DNA of 64,000 nt from Porphyrobacter sp. IPPAS B-1204 (GTDB lineage: Bacteria > Pseudomonadota > Alphaproteobacteria > Sphingomonadales > Sphingomonadaceae), in NCBI GenBank assembly GCA_003724185.1, contig RHGM01000001.1:1097343-1161342 (forward strand), in the 5' to 3' direction. Below, one piece after another: positions 27,469 through 35,271 of this stretch (position 1 is its first letter; the number at the start of each line of letters is the position of its first letter). The translations under genes were made by a program, and so were the position numbers. A model generated the notes under the pieces. It searched no databases, had not been told where the DNA came from, and saw nothing but the letters and a program-made list of their open reading frames with translations.

Positions 27469-29019
27469 ATGATGATCAGCACACTTGCCCGCCCGGCGCT
27501 CGCCCTGCTCCTTGCCACCACCGCTGTCCCGGCGCTCGCCCAGACCGCCAGCCCGCCTGCGCCGGACACCGGGGAAGACCGCGCCGCCATGAGCGAGCTT
27601 TTGGCGGTGGACGAATATATCCTGCGCATTCAGGCGCTCGACGATAACGGCCCGAGGCTCAACGCCGTGATCGATTATGATCCGGCGGCGTCCGTCACGG
27701 CACGCCAGCGGTTCGCGGTCGGCCCGCTGCGCGGTCGCACGGTGCTGGTGAAGGACAATATCGAATCCGCCGGCTTTGCCACCACCGCCGGCAGCCTTGC
27801 CCTCAAGGACAACCGCACCGGTCGCAATGCGCCGCTGATCGACAATCTTGAGGCATCGGGCGGCGTGGTGCTGGGCAAGACCAACCTTTCCGAATGGGCC
27901 AACATCCGTTCCGACAATTCCACCAGCGGATGGAGCGCCGTGGGCGGGCTGACGCGCAACCCCTATGCCATTGATCGCAACACCTGCGGATCGTCATCGG
28001 GCAGCGGCGCGGCGGTTGCGGCGGGCTTTGCCTGGGGCGCCATCGGAACCGAGACGAACGGATCGATCACGTGCCCTGCCAGCATCAACGGCATTGTCGG
28101 CTTCAAGCCGAGCGTCGGGATCGTCAGCCGCACCCACGTGGTGCCGATTTCCAGCACGCAGGACACCGCCGGGCCGATGACGCGGACAGTCTACGACGCC
28201 GCGCTGCTGCTGACGGCGATTGCGGGCGAGGACAAGGCTGATCCGGCGACGCTGGAGGCGAAGCGGGTCACAGATTACACAGCAGGTCTGGATACCTACT
28301 CGCTGCAGGGCGTGCGGATCGGGGTGATGCGCGATTTCGTCGGCAACCGCGGCGATCTGACCGCCACCTTCGATACCGCGCTGGCGGATCTGCAGCGCGC
28401 GGGCGCGGTGCTGGTCGATATCGAGTTCAAGGCGAACAACCAGATGTACGGTGACAGCTTCACCGTGCTGATGTTCGAACTGCGCGAGGAGATGGGGAAA
28501 TACCTTGAAAGCCTGCCCCGCGTGGCGGGCCGCGACACATTGCCGCGCAGCCTTGCCGATCTGATCGCCTTCAACGCGGCCAATGCGGGCAGCGAGATGC
28601 GCTGGTTCGGGCAGGAGCTGTTCGAACGCGCTGAAACCACAACAGACCGCGCTGCTTACGAATCCGCCCGCGCCAATGCGCTGCGAATCGCCGGGCCGGA
28701 AACGCTCGACACACTGCTGGCGGACAACAACGTGCAGTTCCTCGTCGTCCCCACACGCGGCCCGGCGTGGGTCAGCGATCTGGTCAATGGCGACAATTTC
28801 AACGGTTCGGTGGGCTTCGGCAGCCCTTCGGCCATCGCGGGCTACCCGCATCTGACCGTGCCGATGGGCGCAATCGAAGGCCTGCCCGTGGGCCTCAGCA
28901 TCCTCGGGGCAAAGTGGGACGATCACGCGGTGCTGAAAGCGGGCGCGGCCTACGAAAAAGCGCGGACAGCCAAGCTGCCCGCGCCTTCGTTCCGTCCGTG
29001 GCGTGCTGCGGGGGAATAG
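27469..29019 (+). CDS. Secreted amidase-signature hydrolase
   Basis: 516 residues with an export signal (MMISTLARPALALLLATTAVPALAQ). The Ser-cisSer-Lys triad is visible: Lys in VLVKDNIESAG, cis-Ser in CGSSSGSGAAVAAG and the nucleophilic Ser in ETNGSITCPAS. It is related to GatA-like and glutamyl-tRNA amidase homologues that act as secreted amidases. The substrate is unknown. The start is at a double ATG (27469/27472). It ends in a hairpin that overlaps its stop. Confidence 0.88.
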   Translation: MMISTLARPALALLLATTAVPALAQTASPPAPDTGEDRAAMSELLAVDEYILRIQALDDNGPRLNAVIDYDPAASVTARQRFAVGPLRGRTVLVKDNIESAGFATTAGSLALKDNRTGRNAPLIDNLEASGGVVLGKTNLSEWANIRSDNSTSGWSAVGGLTRNPYAIDRNTCGSSSGSGAAVAAGFAWGAIGTETNGSITCPASINGIVGFKPSVGIVSRTHVVPISSTQDTAGPMTRTVYDAALLLTAIAGEDKADPATLEAKRVTDYTAGLDTYSLQGVRIGVMRDFVGNRGDLTATFDTALADLQRAGAVLVDIEFKANNQMYGDSFTVLMFELREEMGKYLESLPRVAGRDTLPRSLADLIAFNAANAGSEMRWFGQELFERAETTTDRAAYESARANALRIAGPETLDTLLADNNVQFLVVPTRGPAWVSDLVNGDNFNGSVGFGSPSAIAGYPHLTVPMGAIEGLPVGLSILGAKWDDHAVLKAGAAYEKARTAKLPAPSFRPWRAAGE

Positions 29020-29027
29020 TCCCCCGC
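29008..29027. terminator. Bidirectional hairpin between amidase and trigger factor
   Basis: Stem 29008-29015 with 29020-29027 (8 bp, loop ATAG). The amidase TAG (29017-29019) is in the loop. It lies 10 bases from the tig stop. No T tract is adjacent, so efficiency is uncertain. Confidence 0.5.
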
Positions 29028-29037
29028 CCGCGCCGTA

Positions 29038-30633
29038 TTACTTCTTCGCCGCAGCCTTCTTGGCCGGGGCCTTCTTGGCGGCGGGCTTTTCCTCAGCCGC
29101 AGCTTCGGCCTTCTTGGCCGGAGCCTTCTTGGCAGCAGGCTTGGCTTCCGCCGTATCAGCCGGAGCATCCGCCTTCTTCTTGGGCGCAGCCTTCTTGGCG
29201 GGCTTTTCTTCTGCAGCCGGAGCTTCCTCGGCGGCTTCAGCCTTCTTTGCCGGAGCCTTCTTCTTGGCGGCAGCCTTCTTCGGAGCCGGAGCTGCTTCGG
29301 CGCCGTCTTCGGCTTCGATCGCGGCCTGAAGCTCTTCGACCGTCACTTCACGCTCGGTCACTTCGGCCTTGTCGAACAGGAAGTCGACGACCTTGTCTTC
29401 ATAGAGCGGGGCACGCAGCTGGGCGGCGGCCATCGGCTCGGACTGGATGTACTGCACGAAACGCTCACGATCCTCGGCACGGTACTGCATCGCAGCCTGC
29501 TGGATCAGCATGGACATTTCCTGCTGGGACACTTCCACGCCGTTGGCCTGGCCGATTTCCGACAGCAGCAGGCCCAGACGCACGCGGCGTTCGGCGATGG
29601 ACTTGTACTCGTCCTTCTCGTCCTCGATCTGCTTCAGCGCAGCGGCGGGATCGGCATCATTGGCCGCTTCCTGCTGGAGCTGCTGCCAGATCTGGGCGAA
29701 TTCGGCTTCGACCATCGTGCCGGGAACTTCAAAGCTGTGGCCAGCGGCCAGCTGATCGAGCAGGGCGCGCTTCATCTGGGTGCGGGTCAGACCGGCGGTC
29801 TGCTGCTCCAGCTGCGCCTTCATGATCTCGCGCAGCTTGTCGAGGCTGTCGAGCCCGAGGCTCTTGGCGAATTCCTCGTCCAGCGTGGTTTCGGTTTCGA
29901 CCTTCACCGCCTTCACGGTGACATCGAAAGTGGCTTCCTTGCCCGCGAGGTGCGCAGCCTGATATTCTTCCGGGAAGGTGACGGTGATGGTCTTTTCCTG
30001 ACCGGTCTTCACGCCCACCAACTGGTCTTCAAAGCCGGGGATGAAGGTGCCCGAACCCAGCACCAGCGCAGCGTCTTCGGCCTTGCCGCCGTCGAATTCC
30101 ACGCCGTCCAGCTTGCCGACGAAATCGATGATCAGCTGGTCGCCGTCGGCCGCCTTCTTGGTCTTGGCCGCGTCCTTGTAGCTCTTGTTCTGGCTGGCAA
30201 TGTTGCCGAGCGCTTCATCGATCTGCGCGTCGGTGACGGGTACGACCAGCTTTTCCAGCTTCAGGCCATCAATGCTGGGCGCTTCGATCGTCGGCAGCAC
30301 TTCGAGGCTGACGGTGATCGCGGCATCCTTGCCCTGCTCGTAATCGTCATTCAGGCCGATTTCGGGCTGCATGGCCGGGCGCAGCGCTTCGTCGCGCAGC
30401 AGCTTGTCGACCGATTCGCGGATCGTGTCGTTGACCACCTGACCGTGCAGGGCTTCGCCATGCATCTTCTTCACGAGGTTGGCGGGCACCTTGCCCGGAC
30501 GGAAGCCGGGCATCCGCACCTGCGGCGCCACCTTCTTGATCTCGGCGTCGATCTTCGCGGTGAGATCGGCGGCGGGGATCGTGATCAGATAGGCGCGCTT
30601 GAGCCCTTCGTTGACGGTCTGCTTGGTTTGCAT
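29038..30633 (-). CDS. tig: Trigger factor with Lys/Ala-rich C-terminal tail
   Basis: About 531 residues. The ribosome-binding FRPGKVP loop (as GFRPGKVP) is near residue 45, a FKBP-like peptidyl-prolyl isomerase domain near 155-245 (DQLIIDFVGKLDGVEFDGG), and a C-terminal chaperone cradle. Beyond residue ~440 there is an extra ~90-residue tail of KKAPAKKA-like repeats with AEEKPAAK spacers, not present in E. coli TF (432 residues). It folds nascent chains at the ribosome exit. ATG 30633 was chosen for MQTKQTVNEGLK; tRNA-Leu lies 61 bases upstream on the same strand. Confidence 0.94.
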   Translation of the reverse strand: MQTKQTVNEGLKRAYLITIPAADLTAKIDAEIKKVAPQVRMPGFRPGKVPANLVKKMHGEALHGQVVNDTIRESVDKLLRDEALRPAMQPEIGLNDDYEQGKDAAITVSLEVLPTIEAPSIDGLKLEKLVVPVTDAQIDEALGNIASQNKSYKDAAKTKKAADGDQLIIDFVGKLDGVEFDGGKAEDAALVLGSGTFIPGFEDQLVGVKTGQEKTITVTFPEEYQAAHLAGKEATFDVTVKAVKVETETTLDEEFAKSLGLDSLDKLREIMKAQLEQQTAGLTRTQMKRALLDQLAAGHSFEVPGTMVEAEFAQIWQQLQQEAANDADPAAALKQIEDEKDEYKSIAERRVRLGLLLSEIGQANGVEVSQQEMSMLIQQAAMQYRAEDRERFVQYIQSEPMAAAQLRAPLYEDKVVDFLFDKAEVTEREVTVEELQAAIEAEDGAEAAPAPKKAAAKKKAPAKKAEAAEEAPAAEEKPAKKAAPKKKADAPADTAEAKPAAKKAPAKKAEAAAEEKPAAKKAPAKKAAAKK

Positions 30634-30694
30634 GGTGACTGGTTGAAGCCTTCTTGCCAAAAATCCGGTAGGCCGGGCTGGTTCGGGGCGAATT

Positions 30695-30779
30695 TGGTGC
30701 GGGCGAAGGGACTCGAACCCCCACATCTTGCGATACCAGAACCTAAATCTGGCGCGTCTACCAATTTCGCCACGCCCGC
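30695..30779 (-). tRNA. tRNA-Leu (anticodon UAG)
   Basis: The complement begins GCGGGCGTGGCGAAATTGG and ends GCCCGCACCA, so the CCA is encoded. The anticodon stem CCAGA/TCTGG encloses loop TTTAGGT, giving anticodon UAG (reads CUA and CUG-type Leu codons). A long variable arm, as in class II tRNAs, follows. It lies upstream of tig, so the two may share a transcript. Confidence 0.96.
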
Positions 30780-30911
30780 ATGCCCGAACGAAGCCGCGCG
30801 GGAAGCTGGAGGCCTCCCGCGCGTATTAGCCGCCGCCATTATCGCCCCCGGACCAAAAGGGCAAGCGCAACCCGCTTGAACGCTTGCGGATTGCCGATTA
30901 AGGGCGCGGCC

Positions 30912-31220
30912 ATGACCGAAGAAACTCCTGAAATCGCCCCGACGACTGCTGGCGCAGACGTGCCGCCGGATCACCTGTCGGTCAATCCGCGCAGCCCGTT
31001 CTTCGACGCGGAGAAGCTCCAGCGCGGGGTCGGCATCCGGTTCAAGGACCGCGTCCGCACCGATATCGAGGAATATTCGATCTCCGAAGGCTGGGTGCGG
31101 GTGCAGGCGGGCAAGGCGGTGGACCGCAAGGGCCAGCCGCTCACTCTGAAGCTGACCGGCCCGGTCGAAGCCTGGTACGAAGATCTGGGCGACAACCCGC
31201 CGGTCGCCAAAAAGGGCTGA
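30912..31220 (+). CDS. DUF3297 family protein
   Basis: 102 residues. It matches the conserved DUF3297 run: DHLSVNPRSPFFDAEKL, then VGIRFKDR, EEYSISEGWVRVQAGKA and TLKLTGPVEAWYED. A small soluble protein of unknown role. ATG 30912 is the first with the family start. The der start follows 63 bases later, probably in the same unit. Confidence 0.8.
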   Translation: MTEETPEIAPTTAGADVPPDHLSVNPRSPFFDAEKLQRGVGIRFKDRVRTDIEEYSISEGWVRVQAGKAVDRKGQPLTLKLTGPVEAWYEDLGDNPPVAKKG

Positions 31221-31283
31221 TCCGCTGTAGGTTTGGGGGCAACGCTTGCCAAAATGGGCGTTTGCGCCCACTTGGGCGGCATC

Positions 31284-32696
31284 ATGTCCCTCCCCAAGAA
31301 GCCCGAAGTCGTCATCATCGGCCGCCCCAACGTGGGCAAGTCCACCCTGTTCAACCGACTGGTGGGCAAGAAACTCGCCCTCGTGGACGATCAACCCGGG
31401 GTCACGCGTGACCGCCGGATGGGCGACGCGGAAATCGCGGGCCTGAAATTCACCGTGGTCGATACCGCCGGGTGGGAGGACGAGGACGCCCACACCCTGC
31501 CGGGCCGGATGCGGATGCAGACCGAAGCCAGCCTTGAAGGCGCGGACGCGGCGATGTTCGTGGTCGATGCGCGCGCAGGTCTCACCCCGCTCGACGAGGA
31601 AATCGCCCGGTATCTGCGCGAACAATCCGTCCCCGTCGTCGTGGTCGCCAACAAGGCCGAAGGCAAGGGCGGCGAAAGCGGCGCGATGGAAGCCTATGCG
31701 CTGGGCCTTGGCGAACCGCTGGCGATGTCGGCCGAACACGGCGAAGGCATTGCCGATCTGTTCGGCGGGCTGTGGCCGATCATCGGCGCGGCTTCCGAAG
31801 AATGGGAAGAGGCCGAAGAAATCGCGAGGCTGGAAGCTGCGGCGATGGCCGAGGAAGACCGCCCCGCAGGCCCGCTCAAGCTGGCCATCGTGGGCCGCCC
31901 GAACGCGGGCAAGTCCACCCTCATCAACCGGCTGCTGGGCGAAGACCGGCTGCTGACCGGCCCCGAAGCCGGGATCACCCGCGATTCGATTGCGATCGAC
32001 TGGAACTGGACCGATCCGAAAACGGGCGAGGTGCGCGAAATCCGGCTGATCGATACCGCCGGGATGCGCAAGAAGAAGAACGTGACCGAAAAGCTCGAAA
32101 AGCTTTCGGTCGCCGATGCGCGCCGGGCGGTGGATTTTGCCGAGGTGGTGGTGCTGCTGCTTGATGCGACCCAAGGCCTTGAACATCAGGATCTGAAGAT
32201 CGCCAGCCACGTGCTGGAAGAAGGCCGCGCACTGATGATCGCGATCAACAAGTGGGACGTGGCCGAGGACGCGAGCAAGCTGTTCAACGGCATCCGCGGC
32301 GCGCTCGACGATGGGCTTGCGCAGGTGCGGGGCCTGCCGCTGTTCGCGGTGTCGGCGAAGACCGGCAAGGGGCTGGACCAGATGCTTGGCGGCGCGTTCG
32401 AGATCCGCGAGGCCTGGTCGAAGCGCGTCTCCACCGCCGCATTGAACCGCTGGTTCGACGATGCGCTGGAGGCCAACCCGCCGCCCGCGCCCGGCGGCAA
32501 GCGGATCAAGCTGCGTTACATCACCCAGGCCGGCACCCGCCCGCCGCGCTTCGTCATCTTCGGCAGCCGCCTGGATCTGCTGCCCACCAGTTACGAACGC
32601 TACCTCGTCAATGGCATCCGCGCCAAGCTGGGCTTTGACGCCGTGCCGGTGCGCGTGACGCTGAAGACCAACAAGAACCCCTACGCCAAGGACTAG
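31284..32696 (+). CDS. der: GTPase Der (EngA), ribosome assembly
   Basis: 470 residues with two tandem G domains. The first has GRPNVGKSTLFNRL and DTAGW, the second GRPNAGKSTLINRLLG, DTAGMRKK and NKWD. A C-terminal KH-like domain follows (KLRYITQAGTRPPRFVIFGS). Der is needed for 50S subunit maturation. ATG 31284 (MSLPKKPEVVIIGR) was chosen over upstream starts. DUF2721 follows after 5 bases. Confidence 0.95.
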   Translation: MSLPKKPEVVIIGRPNVGKSTLFNRLVGKKLALVDDQPGVTRDRRMGDAEIAGLKFTVVDTAGWEDEDAHTLPGRMRMQTEASLEGADAAMFVVDARAGLTPLDEEIARYLREQSVPVVVVANKAEGKGGESGAMEAYALGLGEPLAMSAEHGEGIADLFGGLWPIIGAASEEWEEAEEIARLEAAAMAEEDRPAGPLKLAIVGRPNAGKSTLINRLLGEDRLLTGPEAGITRDSIAIDWNWTDPKTGEVREIRLIDTAGMRKKKNVTEKLEKLSVADARRAVDFAEVVVLLLDATQGLEHQDLKIASHVLEEGRALMIAINKWDVAEDASKLFNGIRGALDDGLAQVRGLPLFAVSAKTGKGLDQMLGGAFEIREAWSKRVSTAALNRWFDDALEANPPPAPGGKRIKLRYITQAGTRPPRFVIFGSRLDLLPTSYERYLVNGIRAKLGFDAVPVRVTLKTNKNPYAKD

Positions 32697-32701
32697 CGGC
32701 C

Positions 32702-33193
32702 ATGCTGCTCGACCTCATCGCCGCCGCTGCTGAAACGCGCCTGCCCTTCGCGCTGGAGATTTTCGAGCGCACCGCCTCCACCCCGCGGGTGCAGCAGGTG
32801 GTGCAGCTGAGCCTTGCGCCCGCATTCCTGCTGTCCGGGATCGGCGCGGTGATGAATGTCATCATGAGCCGGATGATCTGGATCGCCAAGCGGGTCGAGA
32901 CTATCGAGGACAAGATGGAGGAAAGCCGCACACCCCGGCAGGTGCTGGAGCTGGGCTGGCTGATGCGGCGGCGCAAGCTGATGCAGGGGGCGATCATGTT
33001 CTCGACCGCGGCGGCGGTGATGATCAGCGCCGTGATCATGCTGCTGTTCATCTCTGCCTACATCACCGCCCAGATCGGCACGCTGATTGCCAGCCTGTGG
33101 GTGCTGACGATGGCGCTGCTGGTGACGGGGCTGGGGTTCTTTCTGCTGGAAACGCGGCTGGCAGCGATCGGGGCGCTGCCGCCGAAGGAGTGA
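32702..33193 (+). CDS. DUF2721 membrane protein
   Basis: 163 residues with about three to four membrane helices. The pattern VVQLSLAPAFLLSGIGAVMNVIMSRMIWI, a short RRRKLMQGAI linker and a C-terminal helix pair match DUF2721, an uncharacterised inner-membrane family. It is 5 bases downstream of der and followed within 10 bases by a secreted unknown, suggesting one operon. Confidence 0.82.
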   Translation: MLLDLIAAAAETRLPFALEIFERTASTPRVQQVVQLSLAPAFLLSGIGAVMNVIMSRMIWIAKRVETIEDKMEESRTPRQVLELGWLMRRRKLMQGAIMFSTAAAVMISAVIMLLFISAYITAQIGTLIASLWVLTMALLVTGLGFFLLETRLAAIGALPPKE

Positions 33194-33201
33194 GGGTCGC
33201 A

Positions 33202-34017
33202 ATGGGAACGCACAAGGCTTGGTTGATCGCAGGGGCACTGGCACTGGCCGCTTCGGCTACGCCGCTATCGGCGCAGGAAGCAGACTCTTCCACGGGCGGG
33301 ATTGCAGCTGAGGCGAGCGGGGATTCACGCCCGCTGGCCGGCTTCAACGAGGAACAGATCAGCGCGTTCTTCAGCCTCGTATCCGCCAGCGCGGAACTGG
33401 AGGCGGTAATCGCCCCGATAATCGAAAGCTTGCTGGAACCCGGCGAGTCTGTGTCGGACTGGCAAACAAGCGGAGTCGATATTTTTGCCGAGATCGGCGC
33501 GCGCGAAGGCGGCCTTGCGGGCAATCTGCTGCACGATCTGGACGGCGACGTTCCATCGGTCACCGATCTGTCTGGGTCAGCCGTGCCCGATTTACCGGGC
33601 TTTACAGGCCAGCGCGTGCGCGCGGCGCCGCCGGGCGGAGTGAACGAGAAATCTTTCGCCACTTTCGCGCCCGGCATCTGGCTAGCGACAGAATCGCAGC
33701 ATATCCGGCGCGGCAATGCCCTGTGCTACAAGGGCCTCAACGGCATCTCGATTTACAGCCGGGAACCACTGACCGCGTGGGACGAGGAGTCGGTCTACCT
33801 CACGGCAATCATGGTTGCGACCTTCGACCGCATTGCTGCCCGCGAGTTTTGCCTGGTCTATGAGCGCGAAGGCGATGCCTATGCTGCGCGATCCTTCCTG
33901 CCCGATGGCCGTCGCCTGCCGCAGATGGATGCGCAGGCAGCACTTTCGCGCGTCATGCCCGCTGCCGAACTGTCGGCCTTTGTCCGCGACACAGTACCAG
34001 CCGCGCCCGCCGAATAG
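33202..34017 (+). CDS. Secreted protein of unknown function
   Basis: 271 residues with an N-terminal signal (AWLIAGALALAASATPLSAQ) and a hydrophilic remainder, including a helical segment after it (EEQISAFFSLVSASAELEAVIAPIIESL). No family is recognised. The gene is close behind DUF2721 and ends before the converging bfr gene. Periplasmic location is inferred. Confidence 0.6.
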   Translation: MGTHKAWLIAGALALAASATPLSAQEADSSTGGIAAEASGDSRPLAGFNEEQISAFFSLVSASAELEAVIAPIIESLLEPGESVSDWQTSGVDIFAEIGAREGGLAGNLLHDLDGDVPSVTDLSGSAVPDLPGFTGQRVRAAPPGGVNEKSFATFAPGIWLATESQHIRRGNALCYKGLNGISIYSREPLTAWDEESVYLTAIMVATFDRIAAREFCLVYEREGDAYAARSFLPDGRRLPQMDAQAALSRVMPAAELSAFVRDTVPAAPAE

Positions 34018-34031
34018 GCACCGAATGGCAA

Positions 34032-34063
34032 AAGGGGCAGCGCCGCTTCCGGCCCTGCCCCTT
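34032..34063. terminator. Bidirectional terminator between secreted unknown and bfr
   Basis: Stem 34032-34040 with 34055-34063 (9 bp, 14-base loop). On the minus strand it is followed by four T, serving bfr. Confidence 0.7.
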
Positions 34064-34089
34064 GTTTCGTGCAGCCTTGCGGCCGGCCC

Positions 34090-34572
34090 CTAGCTTTCGC
34101 CGGCGGGCTGGCTTTGCAGCTGGCAGTAATTGTGCAGGCCCATCCGCTCGATCATTTCGAACTGGGTTTCGAGGAAATCGACGTGCTCTTCCTCGTTCTT
34201 GAGGATGTCCTCGAACAGGCTGGCCGAGGTGTGATCCTTGACGCTGCGGGCATATTCCGCCGCGTCCTTGAGCAGCGGGATCGCCTCGTGTTCCAGCGCG
34301 AGATCGGCGCGCAGCACTTCCTCGACCGTCTCGCCGACCTTCAGTTTGTGGATCGCCTGGAAGTTGGGGAGCGCTTCGAGAAACAGGATGCGTTCGGCCA
34401 GCTTGTCGGCGTGCTCCATTTCCTCGATCGATTCGTGGCGTTCATAGGCCGCCAGCTTCTTCATGCCCCAGTTGTCGAGCACGCGGTAATGCAGCCAGTA
34501 CTGGTTGATCGCCGTCAGCTCGTTGGTGAGGCACTGGTTGAGATAGTCGATGACCTTGGGGTCGCCCTTCAT
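34090..34572 (-). CDS. bfr: Bacterioferritin
   Basis: 160 residues, a four-helix ferritin. The haem-ligating Met 52 is present in IEEMEHADKLAERILFLE, with ferroxidase Glu residues in NELTAINQYW (Glu 18), ERHESIEEME and KNEEEHVDFLE. It stores iron as a ferrihydrite core in a 24-mer. The partner ferredoxin gene lies upstream on the same strand. Confidence 0.96.
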   Translation of the reverse strand: MKGDPKVIDYLNQCLTNELTAINQYWLHYRVLDNWGMKKLAAYERHESIEEMEHADKLAERILFLEALPNFQAIHKLKVGETVEEVLRADLALEHEAIPLLKDAAEYARSVKDHTSASLFEDILKNEEEHVDFLETQFEMIERMGLHNYCQLQSQPAGES

Positions 34573-34710
34573 GGGAATGTCCTTTGCGATATATCAAAGC
34601 CGGGTTGCGGCATTGCCTACAATGTAGACCCTGCCGGGGCTTTTCCGCAAGGGGCGGGCGATAAAATTTCTTTGCGAATCAGTCGCTTGCGAGACGTTCG
34701 CAATCGCGGG

Positions 34711-34911
34711 TCAGGCGGCTTCTACTGCGAATACATTGCAGCTTGCGGCTGCGCGTTCAGCGTCGATGATTTCCTGCGCTTCTTCAAGGCACTGGCCGCA
34801 ATTGGGGCGCTTGCCGAGGCAGGCATAGGTCGCTTCAGCGTCGCCTTCGCAAGAGAGCGCGGCTTTGCGCAAGTCAGTCTCACGGATGGCATTGCAGATG
34901 CAGATGTACAT
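34711..34911 (-). CDS. bfd: Bacterioferritin-associated ferredoxin
   Basis: 66 residues. Four cluster cysteines: CIC near residue 4-6 and CGQC near residue 38-41 (the MYICICNAIRE opening and RPNCGQCLEEA). Bfd carries a [2Fe-2S] cluster and reduces the Bfr core to release iron. It precedes bfr by 138 bases. A Fur-like box lies upstream, so it is probably induced on iron starvation. Confidence 0.93.
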   Translation of the reverse strand: MYICICNAIRETDLRKAALSCEGDAEATYACLGKRPNCGQCLEEAQEIIDAERAAASCNVFAVEAA

Positions 34912-34956
34912 GAGCGTGCGAATCTTTCCTGCGAAGCGTTTGCAGGAAGCAATGTA

Positions 34957-34976
34957 TGCGAACCATTCTTAATAAC
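34957..34976. promoter_or_regulatory. Fur-like box upstream of bfd
   Basis: TGCGAACCATTCTTAATAAC resembles the GCGAAtgATTCTcAATA Fur-box core. It lies 46 bases before the bfd start. The haem-receptor gene has related boxes at 53.25-53.29 kb. Confidence 0.55.
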
Positions 34977-35066
34977 AAGGAGTTTTTTGCTTCGCCCTCA
35001 GGCGCCGGGCGGCGAACATCCGTCCGCCTCGGCTTACGCGCCATAAAGCGCGGCGGCCGTGCAGGT

Positions 35067-35233
35067 GTGCTTCGCACGTCTGCGCCTTCGGCTTCGACTC
35101 CGGCCTTGCGGTCGCTTTCAGCGACCGATTCACCGCCACACTCAATGGATGCTGGATGGGCGCTGAGCCGGCTCGCCGCGGGACGGGCCGCAAGCGCGAC
35201 CGCGCGCCCGCAGCGACGCGGCCTTCAGGCCGC
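35067..35233. repeat. Cluster of short TTC-loop hairpins
   Basis: Observed stems include GTGC/GCAC at 35067-35077 (loop TTC), CGGTCGCT/AGCGACCG at 35109-35127 (8 bp, loop TTC) and GCGGCC/GGCCGC at 35218-35233 (loop TTCA). Several similar small stems lie between. The set looks like REP-type extragenic palindromes. Confidence 0.5.
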
Positions 35234-35245
35234 ATGAGCGAGGAT

Positions 35246-35269
35246 ATCGCACGCCGGAGGGCGTGCGAT
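35246..35269 (-). terminator. Terminator-like hairpin after the DUF418 gene
   Basis: A perfect 10-bp stem, 35246-35255 with 35260-35269, loop GGAG, 2 bases after the DUF418 stop. Confidence 0.65.
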
Positions 35270-35271
35270 CC

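Larger units (their letters stand above)
34912..35271. other. Noncoding region: Fur-like box, then a chain of hairpins
   Basis: No gene is supported in these 360 bases. The first part is the bfd promoter region. The rest, about 35,060-35,270, is a succession of short GC-rich hairpins with TTC or TTCA loops, listed separately. Confidence 0.6.

Noticed and set aside
30695..30779. tRNA-Leu as an integration site for the nearby genes
   Set aside because: No integrase or duplicated tRNA 3' end was found near it, and flanking genes are ordinary core genes.
34672..34703. TTGCGAA...TTCGCAA inverted repeat near bfr as a Fur operator
   Set aside because: The 18-base spacer and position directly behind the bfd stop fit a Fur site poorly; it was left unannotated.
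35067..35233. CRISPR array
   Set aside because: The repeats are palindromes of different sequence without equal-length spacers.
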